A DNA stretch of 64,000 nucleotides, from NCBI RefSeq assembly GCF_009712605.1, contig NZ_WASO01000015.1, forward strand, positions 463,667-527,666, in the 5' to 3' direction. Made by a program: the position numbers and the translations under genes. Position 1 is the first letter of the stretch; each line of letters opens with the position of its first letter. Origin of the DNA: Paludibacter sp. GTDB lineage: Bacteria > Bacteroidota > Bacteroidia > Bacteroidales > Paludibacteraceae. The notes below the pieces were generated by a model. The model saw nothing but the letters and a program-made list of their open reading frames with translations. It ran no database searches and was not told where the DNA came from. This document shows, one piece after another, positions 1 through 9,073 of the stretch.

Positions 1-1091
1 TGGTACAGGCCGATGTGCAACTGATTGATACTGCTTGTTTGCGACAGTACAACGCGATGATTCCCGACTGTGTCGATCTGATTCGTCAGAACCGTGATCT
101 GGATGTTTTTGGTGTTGATTGCGGCGACATTGTGGGTGATACGCACGGTCTGTATTCTGGCTATCTGAAGGCTGCTGACCGCATGGATGTTCCCGTCTTT
201 CGGGCTATCGGCAATCACGATATGGACTATTTCGGTCGCTCGCACGAGACTTCGACCCACACGTTCGAAGATTGGTTCGGCCCTACGCGTTTCTCTTTCA
301 ACAAGGGAAAAGCGCACTATATCGTTATCGATAATAACTTTTTTATCGGTCGCGACTATTTCTACATGGGGTATGTGGATGAAAAAACGTTTCACTGGCT
401 CGAGCAGGATCTGTCGTACGTGCAGAAAGGTTCCACGGTTTTCCTGATTATGCATATTCCGACCCGGCTGAACGAGCAGAAACAGCAGTTTGCCTATACT
501 TACTCCAATGTGGCCGATCAAACGGTCAATTATCCGGTGCTGTATGACATGTTGAAGCCTTTCAAAACGCACATTATCGATGGCCACATGCACTACAATC
601 TTACCATGGTGCAATCGCCAACGATGATTGAACACAATACCGGCGCTGTTTGCGGAACCTGGTGGCTGACCGATATTTGTTTGGACGGTACGCCGCGTGG
701 CTATGGAGTTTACGAAGTGAACGGCGACAGTGTTTCGTGGTATTATAAGAGTGCTGGTTATCCGAAGAGCTATCAGATGCGGGTTTATCCGGCTGGATCG
801 GTGACGGTCTATCCCAACGACATTATTGCCAACGTGTGGAACTGGGATTCGGCATGGAAGGTGGAGTGGAGTGAAAACGGGGTGATTCAGGGTGAAATGA
901 ACCGTTTCACCGGAAGCGACCCCGACGCGGCTGCATTTTGCTCTGATAAGAAACGGGTGAAATACGACTGGATTTCCGTCTTTTCCACCGATCACCTTTT
1001 CAGGGCAACGCCGCACGATAAAAATGCCCGAATTGAGGTGAAAGTGACCGATCGTTTCGGGAATGTATACCGGCAAAATTTAAACCACTGA
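1..1091 (+). CDS. Calcineurin-like metallophosphoesterase, 5' end missing
   Basis: The reading frame is open from base 3, so the gene starts before the window. About 360 C-terminal residues are present. Visible metallophosphatase motifs are GDIVGD near the start, GNHD soon after, a later HIP motif and GHMH, which together form the two-metal site of the PF00149 fold. A beta-rich region of about 130 residues follows the catalytic core, as in Bacteroidota proteins that carry extra N- and C-terminal metallophosphatase domains. Such proteins are usually exported, but the signal peptide would lie outside the window. The substrate is unknown: phosphodiesters or phosphomonoesters, possibly glycan-linked phosphate. 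The family call is solid; the role is not. Confidence 0.85.
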   Translation, partial: VQADVQLIDTACLRQYNAMIPDCVDLIRQNRDLDVFGVDCGDIVGDTHGLYSGYLKAADRMDVPVFRAIGNHDMDYFGRSHETSTHTFEDWFGPTRFSFNKGKAHYIVIDNNFFIGRDYFYMGYVDEKTFHWLEQDLSYVQKGSTVFLIMHIPTRLNEQKQQFAYTYSNVADQTVNYPVLYDMLKPFKTHIIDGHMHYNLTMVQSPTMIEHNTGAVCGTWWLTDICLDGTPRGYGVYEVNGDSVSWYYKSAGYPKSYQMRVYPAGSVTVYPNDIIANVWNWDSAWKVEWSENGVIQGEMNRFTGSDPDAAAFCSDKKRVKYDWISVFSTDHLFRATPHDKNARIEVKVTDRFGNVYRQNLNH

Positions 1092-1294
1092 TTTACTGAG
1101 CTCTGCATGAGTAGGTAACATCGAAATGGAACAGGTTTGCTTTTGAAATTATTGGCAAAATCAGACCCGAAGGGATAAACATAAAATTCCAAACCGACGA
1201 AAAGCTGTTTGAGTGAGTAGGTCATCTACTGAAGTTTATTATTGAGGCAATGCTTTATGGCCGAGCGAACGAGTTCTTTTCGTCACTGTTTTTG

Positions 1295-1332
1295 CTTACT
1301 TTTTGCGCCAAAAAGTAAGGCCTGCCGCAGGC
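1295..1332. repeat. Double palindrome in the 1092-1420 gap
   Basis: CTTACTTTTT (1295-1304) and AAAAAGTAAG (1310-1319) form a perfect 10-bp stem with loop GCGCC. A second small palindrome, GCCTG-CCG-CAGGC, follows at 1320-1332. The rest of the 330-bp gap between the phosphoesterase and the GH2 gene shows no gene and no exact TAnnTTTG box. The element looks like a dispersed REP-type palindrome and may act as a bidirectional terminator. Confidence 0.55.
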
Positions 1333-1420
1333 AAAGAACAAATTAATTCCGGTACATCAAAAATGACATAAACTTCTTTTTGTAGGTGAATAATATGTAT
1401 TAACACACGACAAGATAGCC

Positions 1421-4183
1421 ATGAGACACTTTCTTCTTCTATACTTCTTTGCTCTATTGCTCCCAGCTTCAGCCCAAAAAATGAAGTTGTCGGATCACTG
1501 GGCAATAAAAAGCACGCTCGAAGTAAAAGGGATGGACGAGCAAGTGTCTTTGGTGGGTTATGGAGTCGCAGACTGGTATTCAACCTCACTGCCTACAACC
1601 GTACTCAATGTCTTTGTGAAAAACGGCATTTATCCTGATCCTCGTCTGGCAATGAACAATTTCCTGATCCCCGATGTGTCGGACAACTTCAATGCACGGT
1701 TGGGATTGGCGAAATACAGCTATCTCAAAAGCAAACAAAATCCATGGAAGGATGCTTACTGGTTTCGCACCGAGACGATGTTCCCGAAACAGTATAAAGG
1801 CAAACACGTTTGGCTGGCATTCAACGGGATCAATTACCGTGTCGATATATGGGTCAACGGACATCTGGTGGCCGATAGCAGTCGGGTGTCGGGCATGTTC
1901 CGGCGATTTCGCTTCGACATTACACCTTATGCGTTGCCCGGAGAGAAAAATTGCATTGCCGTGAAGATGTATCAGGTGGATCATCCGGACGATCCCGAAC
2001 CGGGTACTCAGTTTGAAGTTTTCGGAACCACACGCGGCCATGCTACCGATATTTTCAAGGACGAAACACTGAAAATGTCCGGCGGTTGGGATTGTGCTCC
2101 GGTGGTACGCGACCGCAACATGGGCATCTATCAGGATGTATTTGTAGAGGCAACAGGCGATGTTGTCGTGGAACACCCGTACGTAACCACCACCTTACCG
2201 TTGCCCGATACATCGCGGGCCGATATTCGTATCAAAGCGGAGTTGAGGAATCTTTCCGGTCATCCGGTAAAAGGAATACTGGTGGCCAATATTCAGTTGA
2301 TTAACGAATTGGAATTTCCATCGTATACCAAGCACTTGGGCGGATCGATGCATTCGGTGGAGGTGGGAAAAGAGCTGTTGCTGCAACCGGGAGAAACGCG
2401 AGAGGTGGAACTGTCGCCCGCAGAATTTGCGAAACTGACGATTCATAATCCCTATCTATGGTATCCTAACGGTTATGGCAAACAATATTTGCACCGGTTG
2501 CGGCTTTCGTTCCGTACCGTCGGCGGAGAGTCGGACGTGAAGGAACTGACCTTCGGTATCCGGCAGGTGACCACCGAGCTGAAACGGATCGGCGATGAGG
2601 CCGGACGGGTTTTTCGTATCAACGGGAAACGTATTTTTTGTAAAGGTGGCTGGTTGCAGCCCGACATGTTGCTTGATATGAGCCGCAAGCGGATTTTTGA
2701 TGAGGCACGCCTGCTGGCGGAAGCCGGAATGAACGTGATAGGCAGCGAAGATATGCCGACACCTACCGACGATATGATGGAGGCGTGCGACAAGTACGGA
2801 TTGATGTATTGGGAAATTTTCTTTCAGTGCTGGCGTATGTACCCCGGAAGCGATTGGGCTCACTATCCACTCGATCACGCGCTGGCCAAAGCCGAAGCCA
2901 AAGACATGGTGTTGCGCTACCGTAACCATCCGTCGGTGACGGCCTGGTTTCTGGCCAACGAGGTGATTGTGGATGAGGATCTCTATCGTGCTGCGAAGTC
3001 TACGGTGAAGGAACTCGACCCGACACGTCCCTTTATCCCCACCACCAGCATCGACTGGAATGTAGAGAAGTTAACGCCGTATATGCAAGATGATTTGCCA
3101 ACGGGCATGACCGATGACGGTGCTCCCGATTACAACTGGAATCCTCCGGCATACTATTTTGACAAGGTGAACGAGGTACATCTGCAGATGTTCCGCAACG
3201 AACTGGGTGTGCCTTCGATACCTGTTTACCGTAGCCTGAAAAAGTTTATTCCAACAGTGACGATTCCCCGGAGTCAGACCCGCAATCCGATCTATCCACT
3301 CGATAGCCTGTGGGCCGAACATGGCGCCTGGGATGGTAATAACTACTGTTTTCGTTCATACGACAACGCGATTAGAACCTTGTATGGCAATCCCGCAACA
3401 GCCGAAGAGTATGCCGACCGGGCACAACTGGTCAATGCCGATAGCTACCGGGCGATGTTTGAGGCTGCCAATCACCGGATGTGGAACATTACCAGTGGCG
3501 TGATGCTCTGGAAACTCAACTCCTGCTGGCCCGATGTAGGATGGCAAATCTACGACTGGTTTTTGCAACCGAACGCGGCCTACTATTTCTCGAAGAAGGC
3601 TACGGAGCCGTTGCACATTCAGATGAATGCCGATAGCCGGATGGTGTCGGTTATCAATGCAACACATCACGATCGGAACCGGTTGACGGTGGAAGCTTCC
3701 GTTGTTGGTTTCGATATGAAAACGGTGTGGAGCCGAACCGATACCGTATCGGTCGCAGCTGATAGTTACCGCGAAATGACCTCCGTTCCGAAACAGACGA
3801 GCGGTACTCCCATTTATTTTGTGAAACTCGCATTGAAAGATGCTGCTGGTAAACTGCTGTCTGATAATCTCTACTGGGAGTGTTCGCAACACGAGGATTT
3901 TTCAGCGTTGGCATCGCTTGCTAAACCTCAATTAAAACAGCAAATTACGATGTCTGAACAAGGCAGGGAGAAACAGTGGACTATCCGATTGAAAAATGAA
4001 ACCGGTCAACTCTCTTTTTTCAATCGACTATCGTTGACGGATGAAAAAAGCAAGGAAGAAATACTCCCTTCATTCTGGAGCGACAACTATGTCTCCCTTT
4101 TTCCGGGCGAAGAAAAAACGATTACTGTAGTAGTTGCCAATGACGATCTGGAAGGAAAGCAACCCAAGGTGGAGATTAAATAG
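1421..4183 (+). CDS. Glycoside hydrolase family 2, beta-mannosidase/exo-beta-glucosaminidase type
   Basis: The protein has 920 residues and a clear signal peptide (about 1-19, ending ASAQ), so it is periplasmic or surface-exposed. The GH2 layout is visible: an N-terminal jelly roll with a VDIWVNG motif, an immunoglobulin-like domain, a TIM barrel and C-terminal beta domains. The expected catalytic pair is Glu514 (AWFLANE) as acid/base and Glu594 (FRNELG) as nucleophile. Length and the GWDCAPVVRDRNMGI segment match the large GH2 group containing beta-mannosidases, plant-type endo-beta-mannosidase and exo-beta-D-glucosaminidase, rather than LacZ. A related paralogue lies at 37199-39817. The gene heads a co-directional block reaching 10486. 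Exact linkage specificity cannot be read from sequence. Confidence 0.88.
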   Translation: MRHFLLLYFFALLLPASAQKMKLSDHWAIKSTLEVKGMDEQVSLVGYGVADWYSTSLPTTVLNVFVKNGIYPDPRLAMNNFLIPDVSDNFNARLGLAKYSYLKSKQNPWKDAYWFRTETMFPKQYKGKHVWLAFNGINYRVDIWVNGHLVADSSRVSGMFRRFRFDITPYALPGEKNCIAVKMYQVDHPDDPEPGTQFEVFGTTRGHATDIFKDETLKMSGGWDCAPVVRDRNMGIYQDVFVEATGDVVVEHPYVTTTLPLPDTSRADIRIKAELRNLSGHPVKGILVANIQLINELEFPSYTKHLGGSMHSVEVGKELLLQPGETREVELSPAEFAKLTIHNPYLWYPNGYGKQYLHRLRLSFRTVGGESDVKELTFGIRQVTTELKRIGDEAGRVFRINGKRIFCKGGWLQPDMLLDMSRKRIFDEARLLAEAGMNVIGSEDMPTPTDDMMEACDKYGLMYWEIFFQCWRMYPGSDWAHYPLDHALAKAEAKDMVLRYRNHPSVTAWFLANEVIVDEDLYRAAKSTVKELDPTRPFIPTTSIDWNVEKLTPYMQDDLPTGMTDDGAPDYNWNPPAYYFDKVNEVHLQMFRNELGVPSIPVYRSLKKFIPTVTIPRSQTRNPIYPLDSLWAEHGAWDGNNYCFRSYDNAIRTLYGNPATAEEYADRAQLVNADSYRAMFEAANHRMWNITSGVMLWKLNSCWPDVGWQIYDWFLQPNAAYYFSKKATEPLHIQMNADSRMVSVINATHHDRNRLTVEASVVGFDMKTVWSRTDTVSVAADSYREMTSVPKQTSGTPIYFVKLALKDAAGKLLSDNLYWECSQHEDFSALASLAKPQLKQQITMSEQGREKQWTIRLKNETGQLSFFNRLSLTDEKSKEEILPSFWSDNYVSLFPGEEKTITVVVANDDLEGKQPKVEIK

Positions 4184-4268
4184 CTGTATTGAAACGTGAT
4201 CGGGCGGAATCCCCCGTTGCAAGAATGGGTAAACGAGATATTCGACGAACAATAAACACAATAAATAG

Positions 4269-6143
4269 ATGAAGCGTTTTTTAGTGATGATGAGTCTTGT
4301 AAGCAGCCTTTTTGCTTACGGACAAAAGACGATCAATACTGATGTGTTGATCGTTGGGGGAGGAGCGAGCGGAACAGCCGCCGCCATTCAGGCGGCACGT
4401 GCCGGAGTGAAGGTGGTGGTGACGGAAGAAACGACTTGGTTGGGCGGCATGCTGACGGCCGCCGGCGTTTCGTGCACCGACGGCAATCACCAGTTGTCAT
4501 CAGGTCTCTGGGGTGATTTTCGCGAACGGTTGTATGCTCATTACGGTAGTCCTGAAGCGGTGCATACCGGTTGGGTGAGTTATACGCTTTTCGAACCGTC
4601 GGTCGGGAACCGTATTTGGAAACAGATGGTGGCTGAATATCCTTGCATACAGGTGCTTTACAGTACCAAGCTGTTGAGCTTACACAAAAACGAAAAAGGT
4701 TGGCATGCTGTGGTCAAGGGTAAATCGCAGACAAACATTACTGCAAAAATCGTGATCGACGGCACAGAACTGGGTGATGTGGCAAAACTGTGTGGCGTGA
4801 AGTACGATATCGGGATGGATGCCCGTAGCCTCACCGGCGAACCGCAGGCGCTCGAAAAGGGCAATGATTATATTCAGGATATGACCATGGTGGCTATCCT
4901 GAAAGATTACGGCCAGGGCGCCGATAAAACCATCCCAAAACCGAAGGGCTACAACGAGAAAGAATATGCATGCACCTGCAAAGAGGTTTGTGATGACTTT
5001 TCCAATCCCCGAATAACCGAGATGAATTCCTGTAAGGATATGATGACTTATGGAAAATTACCTAATGGTAAGTATATGATTAACTGGCCCAGTCAGGGCA
5101 ACGACTATTATGTCAATTCCATTGAGATGACCGATAAGGAACGAAAGGTAGCTTACGATAAAGCCCGTTTGTTTACGCTGGGTTACGTTTATTTTCTCCA
5201 AACAAAGCTCGGACTGAAGAATCTCGGTTTGGCCGACGATGAGTTCCCTACTGCCGATAAATTAGCCTTGATACCTTATCACCGCGAGTCGCGACGCATT
5301 CACGGATTGGTACAGTTCCGCTTTCAGGACATTAAAACACCTTACGATTTGCCCGAAAAATATTACCGTACCGGCATCGCCGTGGGTAACTATCCCTGTG
5401 ATCATCATCGCATCAAGTGTTGCCCCAATCCGCCAAAGCTAGAAGGAACGGGCTCTATTCCTGCATTCAGCATTCCGGCCGGAGTAATGATTCCGAAAGA
5501 TGTAGATGGCTTGCTGGTTGCCGAAAAATCGATTTCGGTCACTAATATCGTGAATGGCAGTACCCGTTTACAACCGGTTGTGATCGAACTGGGTCAGGCG
5601 GCAGGAGCGTTGGCAGCGTTGGCAGTGAAGGAGGCTAAAAGTCCGAAAGATATCGATATTCGGGCATGGCAATCGGTTCTTGTGCAGAGCAAAGCCTTTA
5701 TTATGCCCTATCTCGATGTGAAACGCGAAAGCCCTTTCTGGGAGAGTGTCCAACGAATCGGTGCTACCGGCATTATCAAAGGAATTCCCGAAGCTTATCA
5801 GTGGGAAAACCGCATGTGGTTCAAACCCGATACGACTGTCACGAAAGCTGAATTCAGTGCCGGCATTGACGATTTTGCTCCGGGCATTATTCCCTCTGTC
5901 AAAGAAAAAACATTGCTGACGGTTGGCGATGCGGTGAAAGATGTCTGGTTGCTCTATTCAAAGATGATTCAGCCGGTGGACGAGTCCTTCTTTACAGGGG
6001 AAGTCAGTCGTGAATGGCAAAAACTGTTTGGTAGCTACGATGTGGAAAAACCGATCACTCGTTTGCAACTGGCCGTACTACTCGATAAGTCGATCAATCC
6101 GTTTGTCCTTAAACAAGTCGACTTCAAAGGTGACTTTCATTAA
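4269..6143 (+). CDS. Secreted FAD-dependent oxidoreductase with SLH-like C-terminus
   Basis: The protein has 624 residues with a short signal peptide ending AYGQ. A dinucleotide-binding GGGASG motif lies directly after it, followed by a WLGGML segment, as in the FAD_oxidored family (PF12831). Two unusual cysteine clusters occur: C235-x-C237-x3-C241, and C377 with C384-C385 next to a His pair at 379-380. After the flavin fold, residues about 479-530 (YLDVKRESPFW ... TKAEFSAG) and about 590-615 (ITRLQLAVLLDK) resemble S-layer-homology repeats. Related proteins often sit in Bacteroidota PULs, where a sugar-oxidising role has been suggested but not generally shown. It lies 85 bp after the GH2 gene and 31 bp before the DUF4434 gene, consistent with one transcript. 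Confidence 0.8.
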   Translation: MKRFLVMMSLVSSLFAYGQKTINTDVLIVGGGASGTAAAIQAARAGVKVVVTEETTWLGGMLTAAGVSCTDGNHQLSSGLWGDFRERLYAHYGSPEAVHTGWVSYTLFEPSVGNRIWKQMVAEYPCIQVLYSTKLLSLHKNEKGWHAVVKGKSQTNITAKIVIDGTELGDVAKLCGVKYDIGMDARSLTGEPQALEKGNDYIQDMTMVAILKDYGQGADKTIPKPKGYNEKEYACTCKEVCDDFSNPRITEMNSCKDMMTYGKLPNGKYMINWPSQGNDYYVNSIEMTDKERKVAYDKARLFTLGYVYFLQTKLGLKNLGLADDEFPTADKLALIPYHRESRRIHGLVQFRFQDIKTPYDLPEKYYRTGIAVGNYPCDHHRIKCCPNPPKLEGTGSIPAFSIPAGVMIPKDVDGLLVAEKSISVTNIVNGSTRLQPVVIELGQAAGALAALAVKEAKSPKDIDIRAWQSVLVQSKAFIMPYLDVKRESPFWESVQRIGATGIIKGIPEAYQWENRMWFKPDTTVTKAEFSAGIDDFAPGIIPSVKEKTLLTVGDAVKDVWLLYSKMIQPVDESFFTGEVSREWQKLFGSYDVEKPITRLQLAVLLDKSINPFVLKQVDFKGDFH

Positions 6144-6174
6144 CCATTAATCACTAACCATTAACCATTGACTT

Positions 6175-7320
6175 ATGTCTTCTACCCGACGCGATTTTAT
6201 GAAAAAGGCAGCCCTCGCAACGGCGGCTGTCGGAATGGGTGCATCGCTCATCAGCGCCGATTATAAACCCAACGATCCTGATCTGGAGTTTCTCTATAAT
6301 TTGAAGAACGACGAACAGAAGCGGAAACAACAAGCAGATAAAACTCATTTCAAAGACGATAAATACCGCATCATTCCAAAAGGGGAAGGATTGCCTATTA
6401 CCGGAACCTTTTTGGATGAAATTACATGGGATATTCCTTCGCAAAACTGGGGCGTGGAGGCCTGGGATCGGGATTTTGCGGCAATGAAACATGCAGGTAT
6501 CGATACAGTGGTAATGATCCGTGGGGCGTTCGGTCGCTATATGACTTTTCGCTCGGAAATGCTGATGAAGTACGAAGGCGACTATATGTATGAACCGGCT
6601 CAGGATCTGCTTGGAATGTTTCTGGATTTGGCGGATAAATACGGAATGAATTTCTATTGCGGTATTTTCGATACCGGTCGTTATTGGTTAACCGGCGATT
6701 ACAAGAAAGAAGTGGAAATCAATAAGCTATTCATCGACGAGGTCTGGTCGAAATATGGTCATCACAAATCGTTTTACGGCTGGTATTTATCGCAGGAGGT
6801 AAGTCGTCGCTTGGGTGGAATTATCGAATCGTTTGCCGAAATCGGCCGTCATGCCAAAGAGGTGTCGGGTGGAAAACCCTGTCTTATCTCACCGTTTATC
6901 CATGGCGTAAAAACCGATCAGGTGATGGGAGGAGATAAGGCAACCACGGTAGAGCAGCACACGAAAGACTGGACGGAAATACTCTCGGCTATCAAAGGCT
7001 CTGTGGATACGCTGGCATTTCAGGACGGACAGGTGGATTATCACGAATTGAAGGAGTATCTGGTTGCCAACAAAGAGCTAGCTTCCAAGTTTGGAATGCA
7101 TTGCTGGACAAATGTCGAATCGTTTGACCGCGACATGCCGATCCGTTTTCTTCCCATTCGTTGGGATAAGCTGATTAAGAAGCTTAAGCATTCGCAGGAA
7201 GCCGGTATGGAAAAAGCGATTACGTTTGAGTTTTCGCATTTTATGAGTCCGAATTCGGCTTATCAGCAGGCCGGAAATCTTTATAAATTGTATTGCGAAC
7301 ACTACGGTATTCGGGTGTAG
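6175..7320 (+). CDS. Tat-exported DUF4434-like protein
   Basis: The protein has 381 residues. It starts with a twin-arginine signal (STRRDFMKK, then a hydrophobic Ala/Gly-rich stretch to about residue 30). The body looks like a TIM-barrel glycosidase fold: it has GTFLDEI, a repeated 'acidic residue after strand' pattern and FYGWYLSQE, where a Glu follows a Trp-rich strand as in clan GH-A enzymes. This matches the DUF4434 family (PF14488), which is found next to glycan-degrading genes and has no assigned activity as far as I know. The Tat signal suggests it folds in the cytoplasm, perhaps with a cofactor. It is the third gene of the 1421-10486 block. It could be a new glycoside hydrolase; that is inference. 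Confidence 0.72.
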   Translation: MSSTRRDFMKKAALATAAVGMGASLISADYKPNDPDLEFLYNLKNDEQKRKQQADKTHFKDDKYRIIPKGEGLPITGTFLDEITWDIPSQNWGVEAWDRDFAAMKHAGIDTVVMIRGAFGRYMTFRSEMLMKYEGDYMYEPAQDLLGMFLDLADKYGMNFYCGIFDTGRYWLTGDYKKEVEINKLFIDEVWSKYGHHKSFYGWYLSQEVSRRLGGIIESFAEIGRHAKEVSGGKPCLISPFIHGVKTDQVMGGDKATTVEQHTKDWTEILSAIKGSVDTLAFQDGQVDYHELKEYLVANKELASKFGMHCWTNVESFDRDMPIRFLPIRWDKLIKKLKHSQEAGMEKAITFEFSHFMSPNSAYQQAGNLYKLYCEHYGIRV

Positions 7321-7358
7321 GTCTGCTTTTACAAAAAAAAACAGACTTCTCCTCCTAA

Positions 7359-7381
7359 CCTCCTCTCCCGAAGAGAGGAGG
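7359..7381. repeat. GC-rich hairpin after the DUF4434 gene
   Basis: CCTCCTCTC (7359-7367) and GAGAGGAGG (7373-7381) form a perfect 9-bp stem with loop CCGAA, 39 bp after the DUF4434 stop. There is no T-run directly after it, so simple termination on the plus strand is uncertain. The sequence belongs to the same pyrimidine-rich palindrome family as the hairpins inside the two MITE-like elements (near 54980 and 63366). The remaining 7382-7501 stretch shows no gene. Confidence 0.5.
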
Positions 7382-7501
7382 AACGGGCCTGAAAAAGCAG
7401 AGAGCTTTCTTGTTTTAGTATCCCGGAGAGGTCAAAATGAATATAGGTGAGATTTGATTGGTAATAGATGAACTATTTTAATTCCTCGAAAATTTAGCAA
7501 C

Positions 7502-9067
7502 ATGAAGAAAATTATAATTGCAGGAGCTTTGTTGTTTTCGTTGTCGGCATTTGCCGGACAACAGCAGCCGTTGAAGCATATCTCGTTCGAGACGTATAAA
7601 GATAAAGTGGCCGGCGGTTGGGCTGGCAAAATGATTGGCGTGGAATATGGTGCAGCCTTTGAATTTGTGCATGATAATGAACTGTTTGAAGGTGAAGTGC
7701 CCTGGGATAAGGCCAAGGTAAAAGAGGCGTTAGCCAACGACGACTTATACGCTCAGATGAGTTTTATGATGGTGATCGATAGCCTGGGACTCAATTGTCC
7801 GGCTTCAGCGGTGGCGGCTTCGCTCGCTAATGCTAAATTCGAGTTGTGCCATGCCAATCGAATGGCTCGTCGCAACTATTGGAAGGGCATCATGCCTCCT
7901 CTGAGCGGCAATCCGAAATACAACATGCATGCCGATGATATCGATTTCCAGATCGAGTCCGATTTTGCAGGCTTCATTAATCCGGGAATGCCTCAAACTG
8001 CTGAACGCTTGTGCAACCGCTTGGGGCACATTATGAACTACGGCGACGGCGTTTACGGTGGAACGTTTGTGGCCGCCATGCATACAGAGGCTTTCTTCGA
8101 GAACAATGTAGAAACGGTGATCCGTCAGGCGTTGAAGTCAATTCCGGCCAAAAGCCAGTACGCACAATGTGTACGGGAAATTCTGGCAGGTTACAAACAG
8201 CATCCCGACGACTGGCGCAAAACTTGGAAAGAGTTTACCGATAAATGGGGCGAAACCGATATTTGTGTCCCTAACCATCCTTTCAATGAAGATGCCAAGT
8301 TTAATGGGGCTTACGTGGTGCTGGCGCTTCTTTACGGTAATGGTGACATGTTGAAAACGATGGAAATTGCCGTTCGGTGTGGGCAGGATACCGATTGCAA
8401 TGCGGCTACTGCAGCAGGCGTGTTGGGCGTAATGAAAGGATATGGTACTTTGGATGCCGAATCAAAAAAGTATATCGAAGAGGTTGCTGATAAGGATTTT
8501 ATTTATACCAACTATACTTTCCACAAAGCCATCGACCGTTGTTTTCAGTATGCCAAACAGAATGTGCAAAAGAATGGAGGCCGATTGGCGGGCGGTGCAT
8601 TTTTAATCCGGGAGCAACAACCGGTGGCTCTCTATCCGCTCGAACATTCGTTCCCAAATATTCGTTACAGCTACGAAACGGTGGTGACACAGCCGAAAGA
8701 CTGGAGTTTCAAAGGTGCCTGGAAAGATTTTGTGATCGGGCGTGGTGACAACTCTGTTTTCAAGAACTCGGTGACTCCGGGCAATGAATGTACGCTGTCC
8801 TTTACCGGAAAAGCCATCCTTCTCGAAGGCTATTGTCACAACAATGGAGGAATGGCAAAAGTTTATCTTGATGGTAAATATATCAAAACGATCGATTTTT
8901 ATTACCGTGAAGAAGCCGGCATCTACTTTGGTAACCGTGCTCATCTTTATCATGAACTGAATCTGACACCCGGCAAGCACACCTTGCGACTGGTGACGGT
9001 CGGCGATAACAATCCAAGATCGACCGGCAATAACGTTTGGGTGGAACGAGCGATGATTTATAAATAG
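7502..9067 (+). CDS. Secreted ADP-ribosylglycohydrolase-fold protein with C-terminal jelly-roll domain
   Basis: The protein has 521 residues and a signal peptide ending AFAG. Residues about 25-345 carry the ADP-ribosylglycohydrolase fold (PF03747). Visible motifs are GGWAGKMIG near the start, NDDLYAQ in the place of the usual TDDT metal motif, and RCGQDTDCNAA with the D-x-D pair of the GxDTD motif. Residues about 370-521 form a beta-rich domain with NVYL/GKHTLRLVTVG-like segments, typical of carbohydrate-binding jelly rolls. Export and the added domain make intracellular ADP-ribose an unlikely substrate, so I infer a glycan or glycoprotein substrate. The next gene starts only 6 bp downstream, so the two are surely co-transcribed. 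Confidence 0.8.
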   Translation: MKKIIIAGALLFSLSAFAGQQQPLKHISFETYKDKVAGGWAGKMIGVEYGAAFEFVHDNELFEGEVPWDKAKVKEALANDDLYAQMSFMMVIDSLGLNCPASAVAASLANAKFELCHANRMARRNYWKGIMPPLSGNPKYNMHADDIDFQIESDFAGFINPGMPQTAERLCNRLGHIMNYGDGVYGGTFVAAMHTEAFFENNVETVIRQALKSIPAKSQYAQCVREILAGYKQHPDDWRKTWKEFTDKWGETDICVPNHPFNEDAKFNGAYVVLALLYGNGDMLKTMEIAVRCGQDTDCNAATAAGVLGVMKGYGTLDAESKKYIEEVADKDFIYTNYTFHKAIDRCFQYAKQNVQKNGGRLAGGAFLIREQQPVALYPLEHSFPNIRYSYETVVTQPKDWSFKGAWKDFVIGRGDNSVFKNSVTPGNECTLSFTGKAILLEGYCHNNGGMAKVYLDGKYIKTIDFYYREEAGIYFGNRAHLYHELNLTPGKHTLRLVTVGDNNPRSTGNNVWVERAMIYK

Positions 9068-9073
9068 ATTTTT

